Source: CAVLDP01 sp963661945 (lineage in GTDB: Bacteria > Bacillota > Clostridia > Lachnospirales > Lachnospiraceae). Taken from it: a stretch of DNA of 64,000 nt. The position numbers and the translations under genes are program-made. The stretch is from assembly GCA_963661945.1 (NCBI GenBank), contig CAVLDP010000006.1, forward strand, positions 10,626-74,625. Direction: 5' to 3'. The notes beneath the pieces are model-generated. The model did not search any database. It was given only the letters and a program-made list of their open reading frames with translations, and was not told where the DNA came from. This document shows, one piece after another, positions 52,921 through 61,622 of the stretch (the stretch's first letter is position 1; every line of letters starts with the position of its first letter).

Positions 52921-53691
52921 CTATACTATATAAAATGGTTCTGCCATTGGTTCCCTAAATACCGTCAAGTCATTACCAAGCGATGCCAGATAGGGTTCCA
53001 TATATTCCATAAAAATATGCTCTATTCCATAATGACCTGCATCAATAATAGAGAGTCCCTCCTGCACAGCATCGATTCCTGAATGATGATCAATATCCCC
53101 AGTAATCAGTAGATCCGCACCAGCTTCAATTGCAAGAGGAATCTCTGATTTCCCAGAACCTGGTAACATAGCCACTCTATGAATTACACCTGCCGCCGGC
53201 CCAAAGACCTTTACATTTGTAAGGCCAAAGGAATCTCTTACAAATTCTGCAAAAGAAAATAATGTCATCTCTTCCTTCAAATCCCCAACAGAGCCAAGCC
53301 CTCTGTCTCCTTCAATCACTTCAAGCGGAACCGTATTCGTTAGACCCAGTCTGGAATCTGCTAATTCTCCCATCTTATAGATGTCGAAATTCGTATGCAT
53401 AGCAAATAGCGCTATATGATTCTCTAGAAGCTTCATAATCCGTCGACCCGTTAGATCCTGATCTGTCACCTGCTTCATGGATGAGAAAATCATAGGATGA
53501 TGCGTCACAATCAAATCTGCTTTCTGTGAGATTGCATGCTCTATCACTTCTTCCGTCGCATCAAGCGCAACGTAAATATTCTTCACATCCCAGTCTTCAC
53601 TTCCCACAAGCAAGCCAACATTATCCCAATCAAGCGCCGCAGACCTTGGTGCTAATCTATCTAATTGCTGTATAATCTCTCCTACTGTCAT
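52921..53691 (-). CDS. Nif3-like dinuclear metal-centre protein
   Basis: Member of the Nif3/YqfO (GTP cyclohydrolase 1 type 2 homologue) family, ring-shaped hexamers with a di-metal site. Conserved pieces: LDWDNVGLLVG, DLIVTHHPMIF with paired His, HTNFD and near the end GHYGIEH. The ATG at 53691 is preceded by GGAGGGG. The in-frame TTG at 53709 lies in the terminator tail and was rejected (256 aa). The function is undefined; the usual partner gene trmK lies just upstream, though a terminator intervenes. Confidence 0.93.
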   Translation of the reverse strand: MTVGEIIQQLDRLAPRSAALDWDNVGLLVGSEDWDVKNIYVALDATEEVIEHAISQKADLIVTHHPMIFSSMKQVTDQDLTGRRIMKLLENHIALFAMHTNFDIYKMGELADSRLGLTNTVPLEVIEGDRGLGSVGDLKEEMTLFSFAEFVRDSFGLTNVKVFGPAAGVIHRVAMLPGSGKSEIPLAIEAGADLLITGDIDHHSGIDAVQEGLSIIDAGHYGIEHIFMEYMEPYLASLGNDLTVFREPMAEPFYIV

Positions 53692-53705
53692 CTTCCCCTC
53701 CGATA

Positions 53706-53738
53706 TCAAAAAGAGCTTATATGAAACATATAAGCTCT
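53706..53738 (-). terminator. Terminator after dnaG-rpoD-trmK
   Basis: An eleven-base-pair perfect stem AGAGCTTATAT (53712-53722 with 53728-53738) then TTTTTG on the minus strand. It separates the sigma operon from nif3. Confidence 0.9.
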
Positions 53739-53745
53739 ACTATCA

Positions 53746-54429
53746 CTAATTATATCTATTTCGTGCTTCATCTATCAAGTCAAGTCTATATTTTATCTCG
53801 GAAATTCGAATCTCATTCGATTCTGGAAGTGCTGCTAGAATATCCATCTGAATTCTATACTCTCGTTCTAAGAACTCTCTTAGCACTTCATGGTGCTTCC
53901 CAAGAAGGCACGGGCCAAAACAAAGCTCTATCTCAGTAAGAGGATCTGACTCTCCTGGGACAAGCCGCATCACAGGATAGAATTTACCATCCTCTAGGAC
54001 CATATCCTCATCCACAATTCGAAAACCATGACTTGTCACATAACGCCTTACTTCAGCAAGCTCCGATTGGGGCTGCAGGATAATCTCTTCGAAGGACGAA
54101 AGAATGGATTCTCCCTCTTCCAAAATATGGAGAATCACTTTTCCTCCCATTCCAGCGATAAGAAGAGAGCTGGCCTGTCCTGCCTCAAGCGACTTAAGAC
54201 CATCTGAAAGTCTCGTCTCAATTCGATCTCCAAGTCCCGCTTCTTCTATGTGTATTCTAGCCCTCTCCAGAGGACCCGGACGAAGATCCATGGCGATTGC
54301 ATAAGAAAACTGTCCAGATTCCACAAGGGCAATTGGCAGATATCCATGGTCACAGCCCACGTCGCAGAGGGTACCATTTCCCTTAAGGAGTCTGGCGTTT
54401 GCTTCCATTCTCTTAGATAGATGTATCAT
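53746..54429 (-). CDS. trmK: tRNA (adenine-22-N1)-methyltransferase
   Basis: SAM-dependent enzyme modifying A22 of tRNA. It opens LSKRMEANARLL. The SAM-binding motif CDVGCDHGYLPI is followed by the AMDLRPGPLERA loop and LIAGMGG. A C-terminal coiled-coil helix pair binds tRNA. 227 aa. Its ATG overlaps the rpoD stop by one base. trmK-nif3 next to rpoD is the usual Firmicutes order. Confidence 0.95.
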   Translation of the reverse strand: MIHLSKRMEANARLLKGNGTLCDVGCDHGYLPIALVESGQFSYAIAMDLRPGPLERARIHIEEAGLGDRIETRLSDGLKSLEAGQASSLLIAGMGGKVILHILEEGESILSSFEEIILQPQSELAEVRRYVTSHGFRIVDEDMVLEDGKFYPVMRLVPGESDPLTEIELCFGPCLLGKHHEVLREFLEREYRIQMDILAALPESNEIRISEIKYRLDLIDEARNRYN

Positions 54430-55607
54430 TATTCCAGATAATCCTTCAGCTTACGGCTACGACTTGGATGACGAAGCTTGCGAAGAGCTTTGGCCTCAAT
54501 CTGACGAATTCGCTCACGAGTAACGTTAAATTCCTTACCAACCTCTTCAAGCGTACGCGCACGTCCATCCTCAAGTCCAAAACGAAGGATCAGGACCTTC
54601 TGCTCACGCTCTGTCAGGGTACCAAGCACCTCATCTAACTGTTCTCTAAGCAGGGTAAATGTAGCTGCATCTGCAGGTACTGGCACATTATCATCCTGAA
54701 TGAAGTCACCTAAGTGGCTATCTTCCTCTTCACCAATTGGAGTCTCAAGTGAGACAGGCTCCTGGCTAATCTTCATAATCTCACGGACACGCTCAACTGG
54801 AATTTCCATACGCTCAGCGATCTCTTCAGGGGTCGGTTCACGACCTAACTCCTGGAGTAACTGTCTGGATACACGAATCAGCTTATTGATTGTCTCAACC
54901 ATATGTACCGGAATACGAATGGTTCTAGCCTGATCCGCAATTGCTCTCGTAATCGCCTGTCTAATCCACCAGGTAGCATAGGTAGAGAACTTATATCCCT
55001 TACGATAGTCAAACTTCTCAACCGCTTTGATTAGACCCAGATTTCCTTCCTGAATCAGATCAAGGAAGAGCATTCCACGACCAACATATCTCTTGGCAAT
55101 CGATACAACAAGACGAAGATTCGCCGTAGTCAGTTCATCCTTGGCTGCCTCATCTCCCTCTTCCATACGCTTTGCAAGCTCTGTCTCTTCCTCTGCAGTA
55201 AGAAGCGGAACCATACCGATTTCCTTTAGGTACATACGAACTGGATCTTCTGTACTGATGCCATCTGGAACAGACAGATCAATCTTCTCCATCTCAACAT
55301 CTTCATCGTCATCCAGAAGAAGTTCCTCATCCGATGGTTCATCTGTATCATGGAATACATCAACGCCATTCTTCTCCAGATACTCTGTCACGCCAGCCAT
55401 CTGGCTTGCATTTAGGTTCATCTCTTTGAAATATTCACAGACCTCTGTATAATCCAGAAGGTTCTTGCGTTCCTTAGCAAGTTTAATCAGTTCCTCAAGC
55501 TTATTCGTCAGATACTTGGCCTGCTCTTCCTGGGTCATATCCTTAACCGCCTTTTCCTCCTTCTCAATTACCTCTTCTGTAACTTCTGCTTTCTTCTTAG
55601 TTGCCAT
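54429..55607 (-). CDS. rpoD: Primary sigma factor SigA/RpoD
   Basis: Housekeeping sigma-70 factor. The N-terminal region 1.1 is Lys/Glu-rich. Region 1.2 has DPVRMYLKEIG, region 2 has LRLVVSIAKRY, FLDLIQEGNLGLIKAVEKFD and YKFSTYATWWIRQAI, region 3 PVHMVETI, region 4.2 TLEEVGKEFNVTRERIRQIEAKALRKLRHP. 392 aa. The ATG at 55622 overlaps the ribosome site; the ATG at 55607 after GGGAG was used. It lies 28 bases after dnaG. Its recognition sequences are abundant in the window. Confidence 0.98.
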   Translation of the reverse strand: MATKKKAEVTEEVIEKEEKAVKDMTQEEQAKYLTNKLEELIKLAKERKNLLDYTEVCEYFKEMNLNASQMAGVTEYLEKNGVDVFHDTDEPSDEELLLDDDEDVEMEKIDLSVPDGISTEDPVRMYLKEIGMVPLLTAEEETELAKRMEEGDEAAKDELTTANLRLVVSIAKRYVGRGMLFLDLIQEGNLGLIKAVEKFDYRKGYKFSTYATWWIRQAITRAIADQARTIRIPVHMVETINKLIRVSRQLLQELGREPTPEEIAERMEIPVERVREIMKISQEPVSLETPIGEEEDSHLGDFIQDDNVPVPADAATFTLLREQLDEVLGTLTEREQKVLILRFGLEDGRARTLEEVGKEFNVTRERIRQIEAKALRKLRHPSRSRKLKDYLE

Positions 55608-55635
55608 GTGTTCTCCCTTCATGGAAATGTAGTAA

Positions 55636-57417
55636 CTATAGTGTTCTGGCTCTCTCTAATTCCTGTAAAGTCTTCATATCACGAAGAAGCTTCTCTGCCC
55701 CTTCTGGTCCACTCGAACCCAGACTCAACTTATTCCTCTCAATCGAGTTCCTCTTGATACGAAGCACCGTCTCTTTGAGAGCCTTCTCTCTATCATCCTG
55801 TCGATCAATCTCGCCAACGGATGTGTTAAATATCTTGGCCACTTCCCGTTGGTCCTCATCCTCCTCGAATAAATTCACGATTCTGGATGGGTTCAATTCC
55901 TCACCTTGCTCTAACTGACGGAAGAGTTCTCCTGCGACCGTCTGGTAGATTCCTTCTGAGAAATCTGAGATATCAATATATTTCTTAGTCCGCCCATATA
56001 TGGTAGGATCATCAGAAATCCAAGTAAGTAACAGGCGTTCCGATGTCTTACGCCCGTCTTCTGCACGATTTGCCCGCGACTGTCCCGGCTTCTTTAATTC
56101 CTTCGTTGACTTCTTTGGTACAAGTCCACCTCGCGCCGCTTTATGAGCAATCGATGCCTTAAGCTGATCAAAGCCTATCATGTAATGCTCCGCTACAGCT
56201 CTGGTATAATTATCCCGTTCCAGTTCTTCCTCAAACTCCATCAAGCGATCAACCATCGCCATCTGGAACTTCGACCTGGATTCCGGGTCCTGCATATCGT
56301 AATCTGACTCCATCATACGAAGTTCAAACATAAAGCTATTCTCCGCATGATCAATCCTCTCCTGATAAGCATCCGCACCAAGCGCCTTGATAAATTCATC
56401 TGGATCCTTGTGTGGACGCATGTTTATTATCTTGCAGGTAATTCCAGCATCCTTCAGAATCGGAATCGCTCGAAGAGCAGCCCTAACACCCGCTCCATCC
56501 GAATCATAGGAGAGATAAACCTCATCCGTGTAACGCTTCAGCATACCAGCATGACCAGAGGTCAGGGCTGTACCAAGCGATGCAACAGCATTATCAAAGC
56601 CAGCCTGATGAAGTGCAATTACATCCATATAGCCTTCACAGAGAATCATCTGCTTACGCTTCGTCCTCCGTGCCAGATAAAGTCCATACAAGGTCTTGCT
56701 CTTATTGAAGACCAGTGTCTCTGGCGAGTTCAGATACTTCGGCTCGCCATCTCCCATAACTCTTCCGCCAAAGGCCACCACCTTGCCATTCGTGTCCATA
56801 ATTGGAAACATGGCGCGATTCCAGAACTTATCCCTTCCGCCACGTTCATCAATCGTGACAAGACCACAGTCCTTCAGGATGTCATCAGAATAGCCCTCTG
56901 ACTTCAGATACTGATAGAGATCATTACCGAACTTATCTGAATATCCTAATCCAAACTTCTGCATGGTATCCTTGGACAATTCTCTTCCTTCAAAATATCT
57001 CATCGCATGTTCCCCGTGCGATGAACGAAGAAGCGAATAGAAATATCCTGCAGCCTTCTTATTAATCTCAAGAATCTGTGACCTGCGGTCTGATCTCTCT
57101 CGTTCCTCACGAGACATCTCCGTCTTCGGCAGTTCCACTCCTGCTCGATCCGCCAGCATCTCTACTGCTTCCGGAAAGGTCATATTCTCATAATTCATAA
57201 GAAATGAGAAAACATTACCACCTGCGCCACAGCCAAAGCAGTAATACATCTGCTTATTGGGCGAAACAGAAAAGGAACCTGTCTTCTCATTATGGAAAGG
57301 GCAAAGTCCAAAATAGGTACTGCCCTTCTTCTCTAAATGTACATATTGAGAAATGATATCCACCACATCACTGCGAGATCGAACTTCCTCAATTAAATCC
57401 TCTGAATAACGAGGCAT
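55636..57417 (-). CDS. dnaG: DNA primase
   Basis: Makes RNA primers for replication. Zinc-binding domain ligands are C39, H42, C60 and C63 in FGLCPFHNEKTGSFSV and YCFGCG. The Toprim core has LCEGYMDVIALHQAG and SYDSDGAG. A C-terminal helicase-interaction domain completes 593 aa. GGAGG precedes the ATG. It is second in the dgt-dnaG-rpoD-trmK unit. Confidence 0.98.
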   Translation of the reverse strand: MPRYSEDLIEEVRSRSDVVDIISQYVHLEKKGSTYFGLCPFHNEKTGSFSVSPNKQMYYCFGCGAGGNVFSFLMNYENMTFPEAVEMLADRAGVELPKTEMSREERERSDRRSQILEINKKAAGYFYSLLRSSHGEHAMRYFEGRELSKDTMQKFGLGYSDKFGNDLYQYLKSEGYSDDILKDCGLVTIDERGGRDKFWNRAMFPIMDTNGKVVAFGGRVMGDGEPKYLNSPETLVFNKSKTLYGLYLARRTKRKQMILCEGYMDVIALHQAGFDNAVASLGTALTSGHAGMLKRYTDEVYLSYDSDGAGVRAALRAIPILKDAGITCKIINMRPHKDPDEFIKALGADAYQERIDHAENSFMFELRMMESDYDMQDPESRSKFQMAMVDRLMEFEEELERDNYTRAVAEHYMIGFDQLKASIAHKAARGGLVPKKSTKELKKPGQSRANRAEDGRKTSERLLLTWISDDPTIYGRTKKYIDISDFSEGIYQTVAGELFRQLEQGEELNPSRIVNLFEEDEDQREVAKIFNTSVGEIDRQDDREKALKETVLRIKRNSIERNKLSLGSSGPEGAEKLLRDMKTLQELERARTL

Positions 57418-57445
57418 TCCTCTTCCTCCTACGATTTATGATGCC

Positions 57446-58462
57446 TTAATAGCCATCCACTTCCCATGCCTGTGGCATGAAGAATTCATTGAATTTCGTA
57501 ACAGCATAGACATCTGTCATACCAGAAATATAATCTGCAATCACTCGATCCTGTGCTTCGCCTTCCTCCGATATCATGGCAAGATAACGGCTCGGCAAAT
57601 CTTCTATATGAGACATATAATATTCGAAAAGCTGATGCAGCATACGCTTCGCTTTCACCTCTTCACCCTTGGCAACCGGATTCTTATATACATTAGAATA
57701 TAGGAAGGACCTAAGGTCTGTCATTGCCTCAAAAATCTCATCTGACATGGCAATCTGATCTGTGTCCATCGAGGTGATAATAACATCATGAATCAGGGTA
57801 TTCAGCCTGTCATGTACATTGAAGCCCAAGGTACGTCTTATCTCAAGTGGAATATCTTCCTCCGTAATAATCTGGGCTCGAATTGAATCATCGATATCTG
57901 CATTAACATAAGCAATCTTATCTGACAGGCGAACCACCTTGCCTTCCGGAGTCGCTGGCATTGTCTTCATCTGATGATTCCTTATGCCATCTCTAACCTC
58001 CCAGGTTAAGTTCAATCCTTCGCCGTCCTTCTCAAGCTTCTCGACAATACGGACGCTCTGCTCAGAATGGACGAATCCTCCCTCGACAAGTTCATTTAAT
58101 ACCTTCTCACCTGCATGACCAAAAGGCGTATGGCCCAGATCATGGCCGAGTGCAATTGCCTCCACCAAATCCTCATTCAACCGAAGCGCCTTGGCAATGG
58201 TTCTGGCATTCTGAGAGACCTCAAGCGTATGCGACATACGCGTCCTGTAATGGTCTCCAAGAGGCGTCAGAAAAACCTGGGTCTTGTTCTTCAGTCGACG
58301 AAACGACTTGCAATGCAAGATACGATCTCTATCTCTCTGAAACTTAGGCCTAATGTCGCACTCTGCCTCCTCAATCTCTCTGCCCCGAGAGTTCTGATCC
58401 AGAGTCGCATATGGACTAAGCATCTCTTGATTCATCTGTTCAATCGATTCTCGAATTAACAT
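57446..58462 (-). CDS. dgt: Deoxyguanosinetriphosphate triphosphohydrolase-like protein
   Basis: HD-domain enzyme that splits dNTPs into nucleoside and triphosphate. Motifs: RDRDRILHCKSFRRLKNKTQVF, HYRTRMSHTLEV (metal His), ALGHDLGHTPFGHAGE (HD pair) and KIAYVNADIDD. The ATG at 58495 sits within the leader; GGGGGAGG lies eight bases before the ATG at 58462, so that start was used (338 aa). It commonly precedes dnaG in Firmicutes. A TATATT at 58498-58503 could be its -10, but the -35 would fall in the assembly gap. Confidence 0.94.
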   Translation of the reverse strand: MLIRESIEQMNQEMLSPYATLDQNSRGREIEEAECDIRPKFQRDRDRILHCKSFRRLKNKTQVFLTPLGDHYRTRMSHTLEVSQNARTIAKALRLNEDLVEAIALGHDLGHTPFGHAGEKVLNELVEGGFVHSEQSVRIVEKLEKDGEGLNLTWEVRDGIRNHQMKTMPATPEGKVVRLSDKIAYVNADIDDSIRAQIITEEDIPLEIRRTLGFNVHDRLNTLIHDVIITSMDTDQIAMSDEIFEAMTDLRSFLYSNVYKNPVAKGEEVKAKRMLHQLFEYYMSHIEDLPSRYLAMISEEGEAQDRVIADYISGMTDVYAVTKFNEFFMPQAWEVDGY

Positions 58463-58521
58463 CTCATCATCCTCCCCCGAAAAAGATGCCTCCATAAAAT
58501 ATATACGAGATAATTTCTGGT

Positions 58522-58531
58522 NNNNNNNNNN
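58522..58531. other. Assembly gap (10 N)
   Basis: Ten undetermined bases. In draft assemblies such a run usually marks a scaffold join of unknown true length. The order and distance of the genes at 58534-64000 relative to dgt are therefore not proven. Confidence 0.98.
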
Positions 58532-58533
58532 AC

Positions 58534-59034
58534 TTAAAGCATCGCAAATAGAATTCCAAAAAAGAAGGCCGCCTGCGCAATAGAATTTGTAATCTGCTCA
58601 ATCCAATTTGCCTTTACATCATTTGGATCCAACCTCTTAGCAAAAACAATCATCATAACCATACCAACAATTCCAACCAGGAAGCACACATTGGATGGAA
58701 AGGAAATAATAGCCGCAAGAAGTCTTGTCATATTTATTCTATCTCGGCATGCGATGAGCGAAATTATTATAAGAAGAAAGCCTGCTGGCATAAGAATGCG
58801 AAACTGATGAAAGAGAATCTGTATGTCCTCTTCCTTTCTAGCTAGAAGAATCTTCCAGGCCACCTTGCCAAGACCAGCAAGTGTGCATAGAATCGCACCA
58901 AGCATAAACATCTTGCTCTTAAGAAGAAGCGAAATCAAGACTGCCGCTCCACCAAAAAATATCACTGGCAGTAAATCTACCAGTGCTAGTCCCATCGTAA
59001 ATCTATCATTTTCAATATCACTATGCTGTGTCAC
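58534..59034 (-). CDS. Unknown polytopic membrane protein (166 aa)
   Basis: Four or five hydrophobic segments (about 17-36, 40-58, 79-96, 104-133, 148-166) joined by short loops. The one charged loop (ARKEEDIQ) is likely cytoplasmic. No family is recognised. It begins at GTG with GGAGG seven bases before it and starts 39 bases after the U32-like gene, so it is probably the last gene of the HTH-HipA-U32 operon. The stop lies just three bases from the assembly gap; the frame is complete. Confidence 0.7.
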   Translation of the reverse strand: MTQHSDIENDRFTMGLALVDLLPVIFFGGAAVLISLLLKSKMFMLGAILCTLAGLGKVAWKILLARKEEDIQILFHQFRILMPAGFLLIIISLIACRDRINMTRLLAAIISFPSNVCFLVGIVGMVMMIVFAKRLDPNDVKANWIEQITNSIAQAAFFFGILFAML

Positions 59035-59073
59035 CTCATATCCTCCATTAAGTAAACAGTTTCTCGAAACATT

Positions 59074-59979
59074 CTAGAAGAGATCCAATGAATTATCCAG
59101 ATAAATAGCCTCTCTTACATGAATCTGATATTCCGGTTTTACCATATAATATAGTAGAAACTCAAGTACCATAGCGCTCCCCAGGCTTCGCCCCTCAATC
59201 TTAAACTGAGTAAAACCCATAGGAAGATACGAATTCCTAATGTCCAAAATTCCGATAAAGGCTGGGCTCGCCATAGCCTTAGCAAAGCTGTAGCCCCGCT
59301 CCTTATCCGGTGAATTACAGCTATGCGCTGCCTCCTCCAATCCCAGATTATCTCGACTCACAGCCTGATAACATGCATATCTATCCTTACAGCCTATGTA
59401 GCAGCATTCATTACACAGAAATTCCACCTTATCTTTTTGCTTAACTGTAAGATGTTTAAGCCTGTCAAAGGACTTATTCAGGCGAAAATCCAAAACGACA
59501 TAGGAAAATTCCTCTCGATTAAGTTCAGCCTCTAAATCATCAAAATCGGTAAGTACCTTGGTCGTAGAAGAAACCAAATAGAGATTCGGAAATTCATCTC
59601 TAATGTATTCAGCCAGCAAATCCGAGGCAACAATCACTCCGCCTTGACTATTCTTACTTGCAGAAAACAATCGACAGAGGTCATTGCACTTCTTGTCCGA
59701 TAAATGTTCTTCTCTGAGGAGAGAGTTGCTAAAGGTAAGTCTGGGAGAAATGCTGTATTCCTCCATCAAATCAAAAACTTCCGAAGCCGTATTTTCTCCA
59801 TAGCCAGCTCTTCCACCTCCCCACAGGCAATCTGCGGGCGCCCCATAAATAGAGCCTATCTGACACCAATCATAGAAATATTCATGATGTTCTCTATATA
59901 GCTTCAGAAAAGGCTTATACAAATCGTAAAATTCAAACAGGCCTGGGAGATGATAGGTTGCTTTTCTATTCCTGCTCAC
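59074..59979 (-). CDS. Peptidase-U32/UbiV-like Cys-rich protein
   Basis: 301 residues. Several pieces recall the U32 superfamily: IGSIYGAPADCLWGGGR near residue 42, alternating strands suggesting a TIM barrel, a Cys cluster CNECCYIGCKDRYAC (C189, C192, C193, C197, C203) and, late, FKIEGRSLGS (KIEGR at 260-264), which corresponds to the conserved KIEGR of U32 proteins. Some U32 relatives bind an iron-sulfur cluster. The start is GTG with GAGGG seven bases before it, and that ribosome site lies inside the end of the HipA-like gene (three-base gap), so the two are translated together. The substrate is unknown; the family call is moderate. Confidence 0.65.
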   Translation of the reverse strand: MSRNRKATYHLPGLFEFYDLYKPFLKLYREHHEYFYDWCQIGSIYGAPADCLWGGGRAGYGENTASEVFDLMEEYSISPRLTFSNSLLREEHLSDKKCNDLCRLFSASKNSQGGVIVASDLLAEYIRDEFPNLYLVSSTTKVLTDFDDLEAELNREEFSYVVLDFRLNKSFDRLKHLTVKQKDKVEFLCNECCYIGCKDRYACYQAVSRDNLGLEEAAHSCNSPDKERGYSFAKAMASPAFIGILDIRNSYLPMGFTQFKIEGRSLGSAMVLEFLLYYMVKPEYQIHVREAIYLDNSLDLF

Positions 59980-59982
59980 AAA

Positions 59983-61146
59983 CTATCCCTCATTTCGTTC
60001 ATGATATATAGATATATTCTTGCCATTGCAAAATTCATAAGCCATTTGTACTTTCAATTCATAGTTCCTTGCAATTATTGTTGCCCTATCTTCAGGAAAA
60101 TCATGCCCTACATAGTATTCGATTACTTCATCAGCCTTTGGTAATGCATCAAAATCAACTATCTTTTTGTTCTTAATATTTTTTAGCATTTTTTCTTCTG
60201 TATCATAAAAACTAGTAATTTTCCTCTCCAGCAAAGACACTCTTGTATGTCTAAATAATGAGTCCGTATAAAACATACTATTGCCTGAATCATAAATAGG
60301 AGCTGGTCCTAAATATTTCATAGAATCAGCATCCCTAAGAATTCCAAAATTAAGAAGATGTTCATCGGTATTACTTATTATAAAGTCAGTAAGCGTCTGG
60401 TAATCCATAAATTTACGAATTTCATCTTCCTCAATTCCCAAATCAACGCATATCTGAATATAATTTTCATACATGGATTTATCATTTTGGAGCTTTGCTC
60501 CTTCTAACACCTCATAAGCGGGGACAAGTTCTACATTATCATTGGTAAAAGCAAGGCAAGAGCAATACCAGCCATTATCATCCGTCCTATCTACATCATA
60601 TGAGGCATATGGAATCATCGTCCTCTGCATTTCATGGATTCTAGTAGCAAAGCCTTCATTCATAGCCTGTTGGCCAAAATACTTATAGCTTTCCTTTATA
60701 AGTCTTGGTGGCATCGTCTTTACATCCCAATATTTTTCCATTTGTCCCCCCAGGGATGCATTAGGATCATACGAAGTATGATTATGATAAGGAATTTTCT
60801 CGTCATGATATGATACCAAACCAGATAATTTTATTTCATCATAATCCAAGTCTACATCAATTGGGCAAATCCAATACGAGTCCGTAAGTGATAGTGCAAG
60901 ATTTTTTGCCAAATATTCTCTTGAATCAAAGCATTCAGCATCACTTAATATACTATGCATCATTTTTCTGGAGGCAGGGACCGCTCGTCCATCCCACCAC
61001 CTTGACATACGTCTAGTGTCTGCATTGCCAAGAAAAGGAGATAATCCCGTATGATGGTCCTTGTACGCCCGCAGTCCACCACTATTTTCATCAATAAGCA
61101 AAGAGCCACACACCTGGTTCTTATGCATTAAAAAATACTGATTCAC
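59983..61146 (-). CDS. HipA-like protein kinase
   Basis: 387 residues with a HipA-type kinase fold: a Gly-rich loop SLGGQMEKYW and RLIKES (about 131-155), a catalytic loop NTDEHLLNFG (N259, D261, H263, N266) and a metal motif YDSGNS (D286). HipA kinases phosphorylate proteins such as glutamyl-tRNA synthetase and cause growth arrest. The N-terminal part, with the WWDGRAVPASR and LSLTDSYWICP patterns, belongs to a Clostridial branch that I recall beside HTH genes. A GTG at 61146 overlaps the HTH gene stop (GTGA) with GGGAGG six bases before it; the ATG at 61161 lies in front of that site. AT-rich compared with flanking genes, suggesting transfer. Confidence 0.8.
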   Translation of the reverse strand: MNQYFLMHKNQVCGSLLIDENSGGLRAYKDHHTGLSPFLGNADTRRMSRWWDGRAVPASRKMMHSILSDAECFDSREYLAKNLALSLTDSYWICPIDVDLDYDEIKLSGLVSYHDEKIPYHNHTSYDPNASLGGQMEKYWDVKTMPPRLIKESYKYFGQQAMNEGFATRIHEMQRTMIPYASYDVDRTDDNGWYCSCLAFTNDNVELVPAYEVLEGAKLQNDKSMYENYIQICVDLGIEEDEIRKFMDYQTLTDFIISNTDEHLLNFGILRDADSMKYLGPAPIYDSGNSMFYTDSLFRHTRVSLLERKITSFYDTEEKMLKNIKNKKIVDFDALPKADEVIEYYVGHDFPEDRATIIARNYELKVQMAYEFCNGKNISIYHERNEG

Positions 61147-61565
61147 GGCAAAGCCTCCCATCCCATTTTGTCCTCAAGATATGTATCTATCAAAAGTTCT
61201 GGTATCTCATGCTGATAATAACTATATTTACTAGGCACCATTCTTCTTAACGTCGCAAGTATAACGTCTGTTTTCTTATCATCAATGTGTAATTCTATAC
61301 CTCTACTTGTCTGCTTCCACAGATATCGAACCCCCTTGTAGCGCCCACTACTATTATTTAGGAACGGAAAATCATCTAGCAAATCAGAATAGGAACAACA
61401 AAAATAAAGGCATAATTTGCATACCGTCTCAGATGCAATTTGATTAACATGACTTTTATCATGCATTAATTCACTCAATGTTGTATAAGGAATTCCTGTC
61501 TCTTTGCTGATTTTATATATGCTTTTTCCTGATTCTGCTATGTATCTTTTTACACTATCATTCAT
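61143..61565 (-). CDS. HTH (XRE-like) regulator, likely HipB-type partner
   Basis: 140 residues. Residues about 5-60 form a Cro/CI-like helix-turn-helix (IYKISKETGIPYTTLSELMHD). The C-terminal 75 residues form a second small domain (ELHIDDKKTDVILATLRRM) of unknown type, longer than a simple HipB. It is translated first, with GTGA coupling to the HipA-like kinase, the usual antitoxin-toxin order. Its promoter lies inside a perfect inverted repeat, fitting autorepression. GAGAGG precedes the ATG. Confidence 0.8.
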   Translation of the reverse strand: MNDSVKRYIAESGKSIYKISKETGIPYTTLSELMHDKSHVNQIASETVCKLCLYFCCSYSDLLDDFPFLNNSSGRYKGVRYLWKQTSRGIELHIDDKKTDVILATLRRMVPSKYSYYQHEIPELLIDTYLEDKMGWEALP

Positions 61566-61583
61566 AATTAAGAACCTCTCACA

Positions 61584-61615
61584 GAAAATATAACGCCATT
61601 CCGTTATATTTTCAA
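61584..61615 (-). promoter_or_regulatory. Promoter embedded in a perfect 12-bp inverted repeat (probable operator)
   Basis: Arms GAAAATATAACG (61584-61595) and CGTTATATTTTC (61602-61613) with a 6-base spacer. On the minus strand TTGAAA (61610-61615), 17 bases, TATATT (61587-61592) lie within it, so a dimer bound there would block RNA polymerase. It drives the HTH-HipA-U32-membrane operon. Confidence 0.8.
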
Positions 61616-61622
61616 GAAAAAG

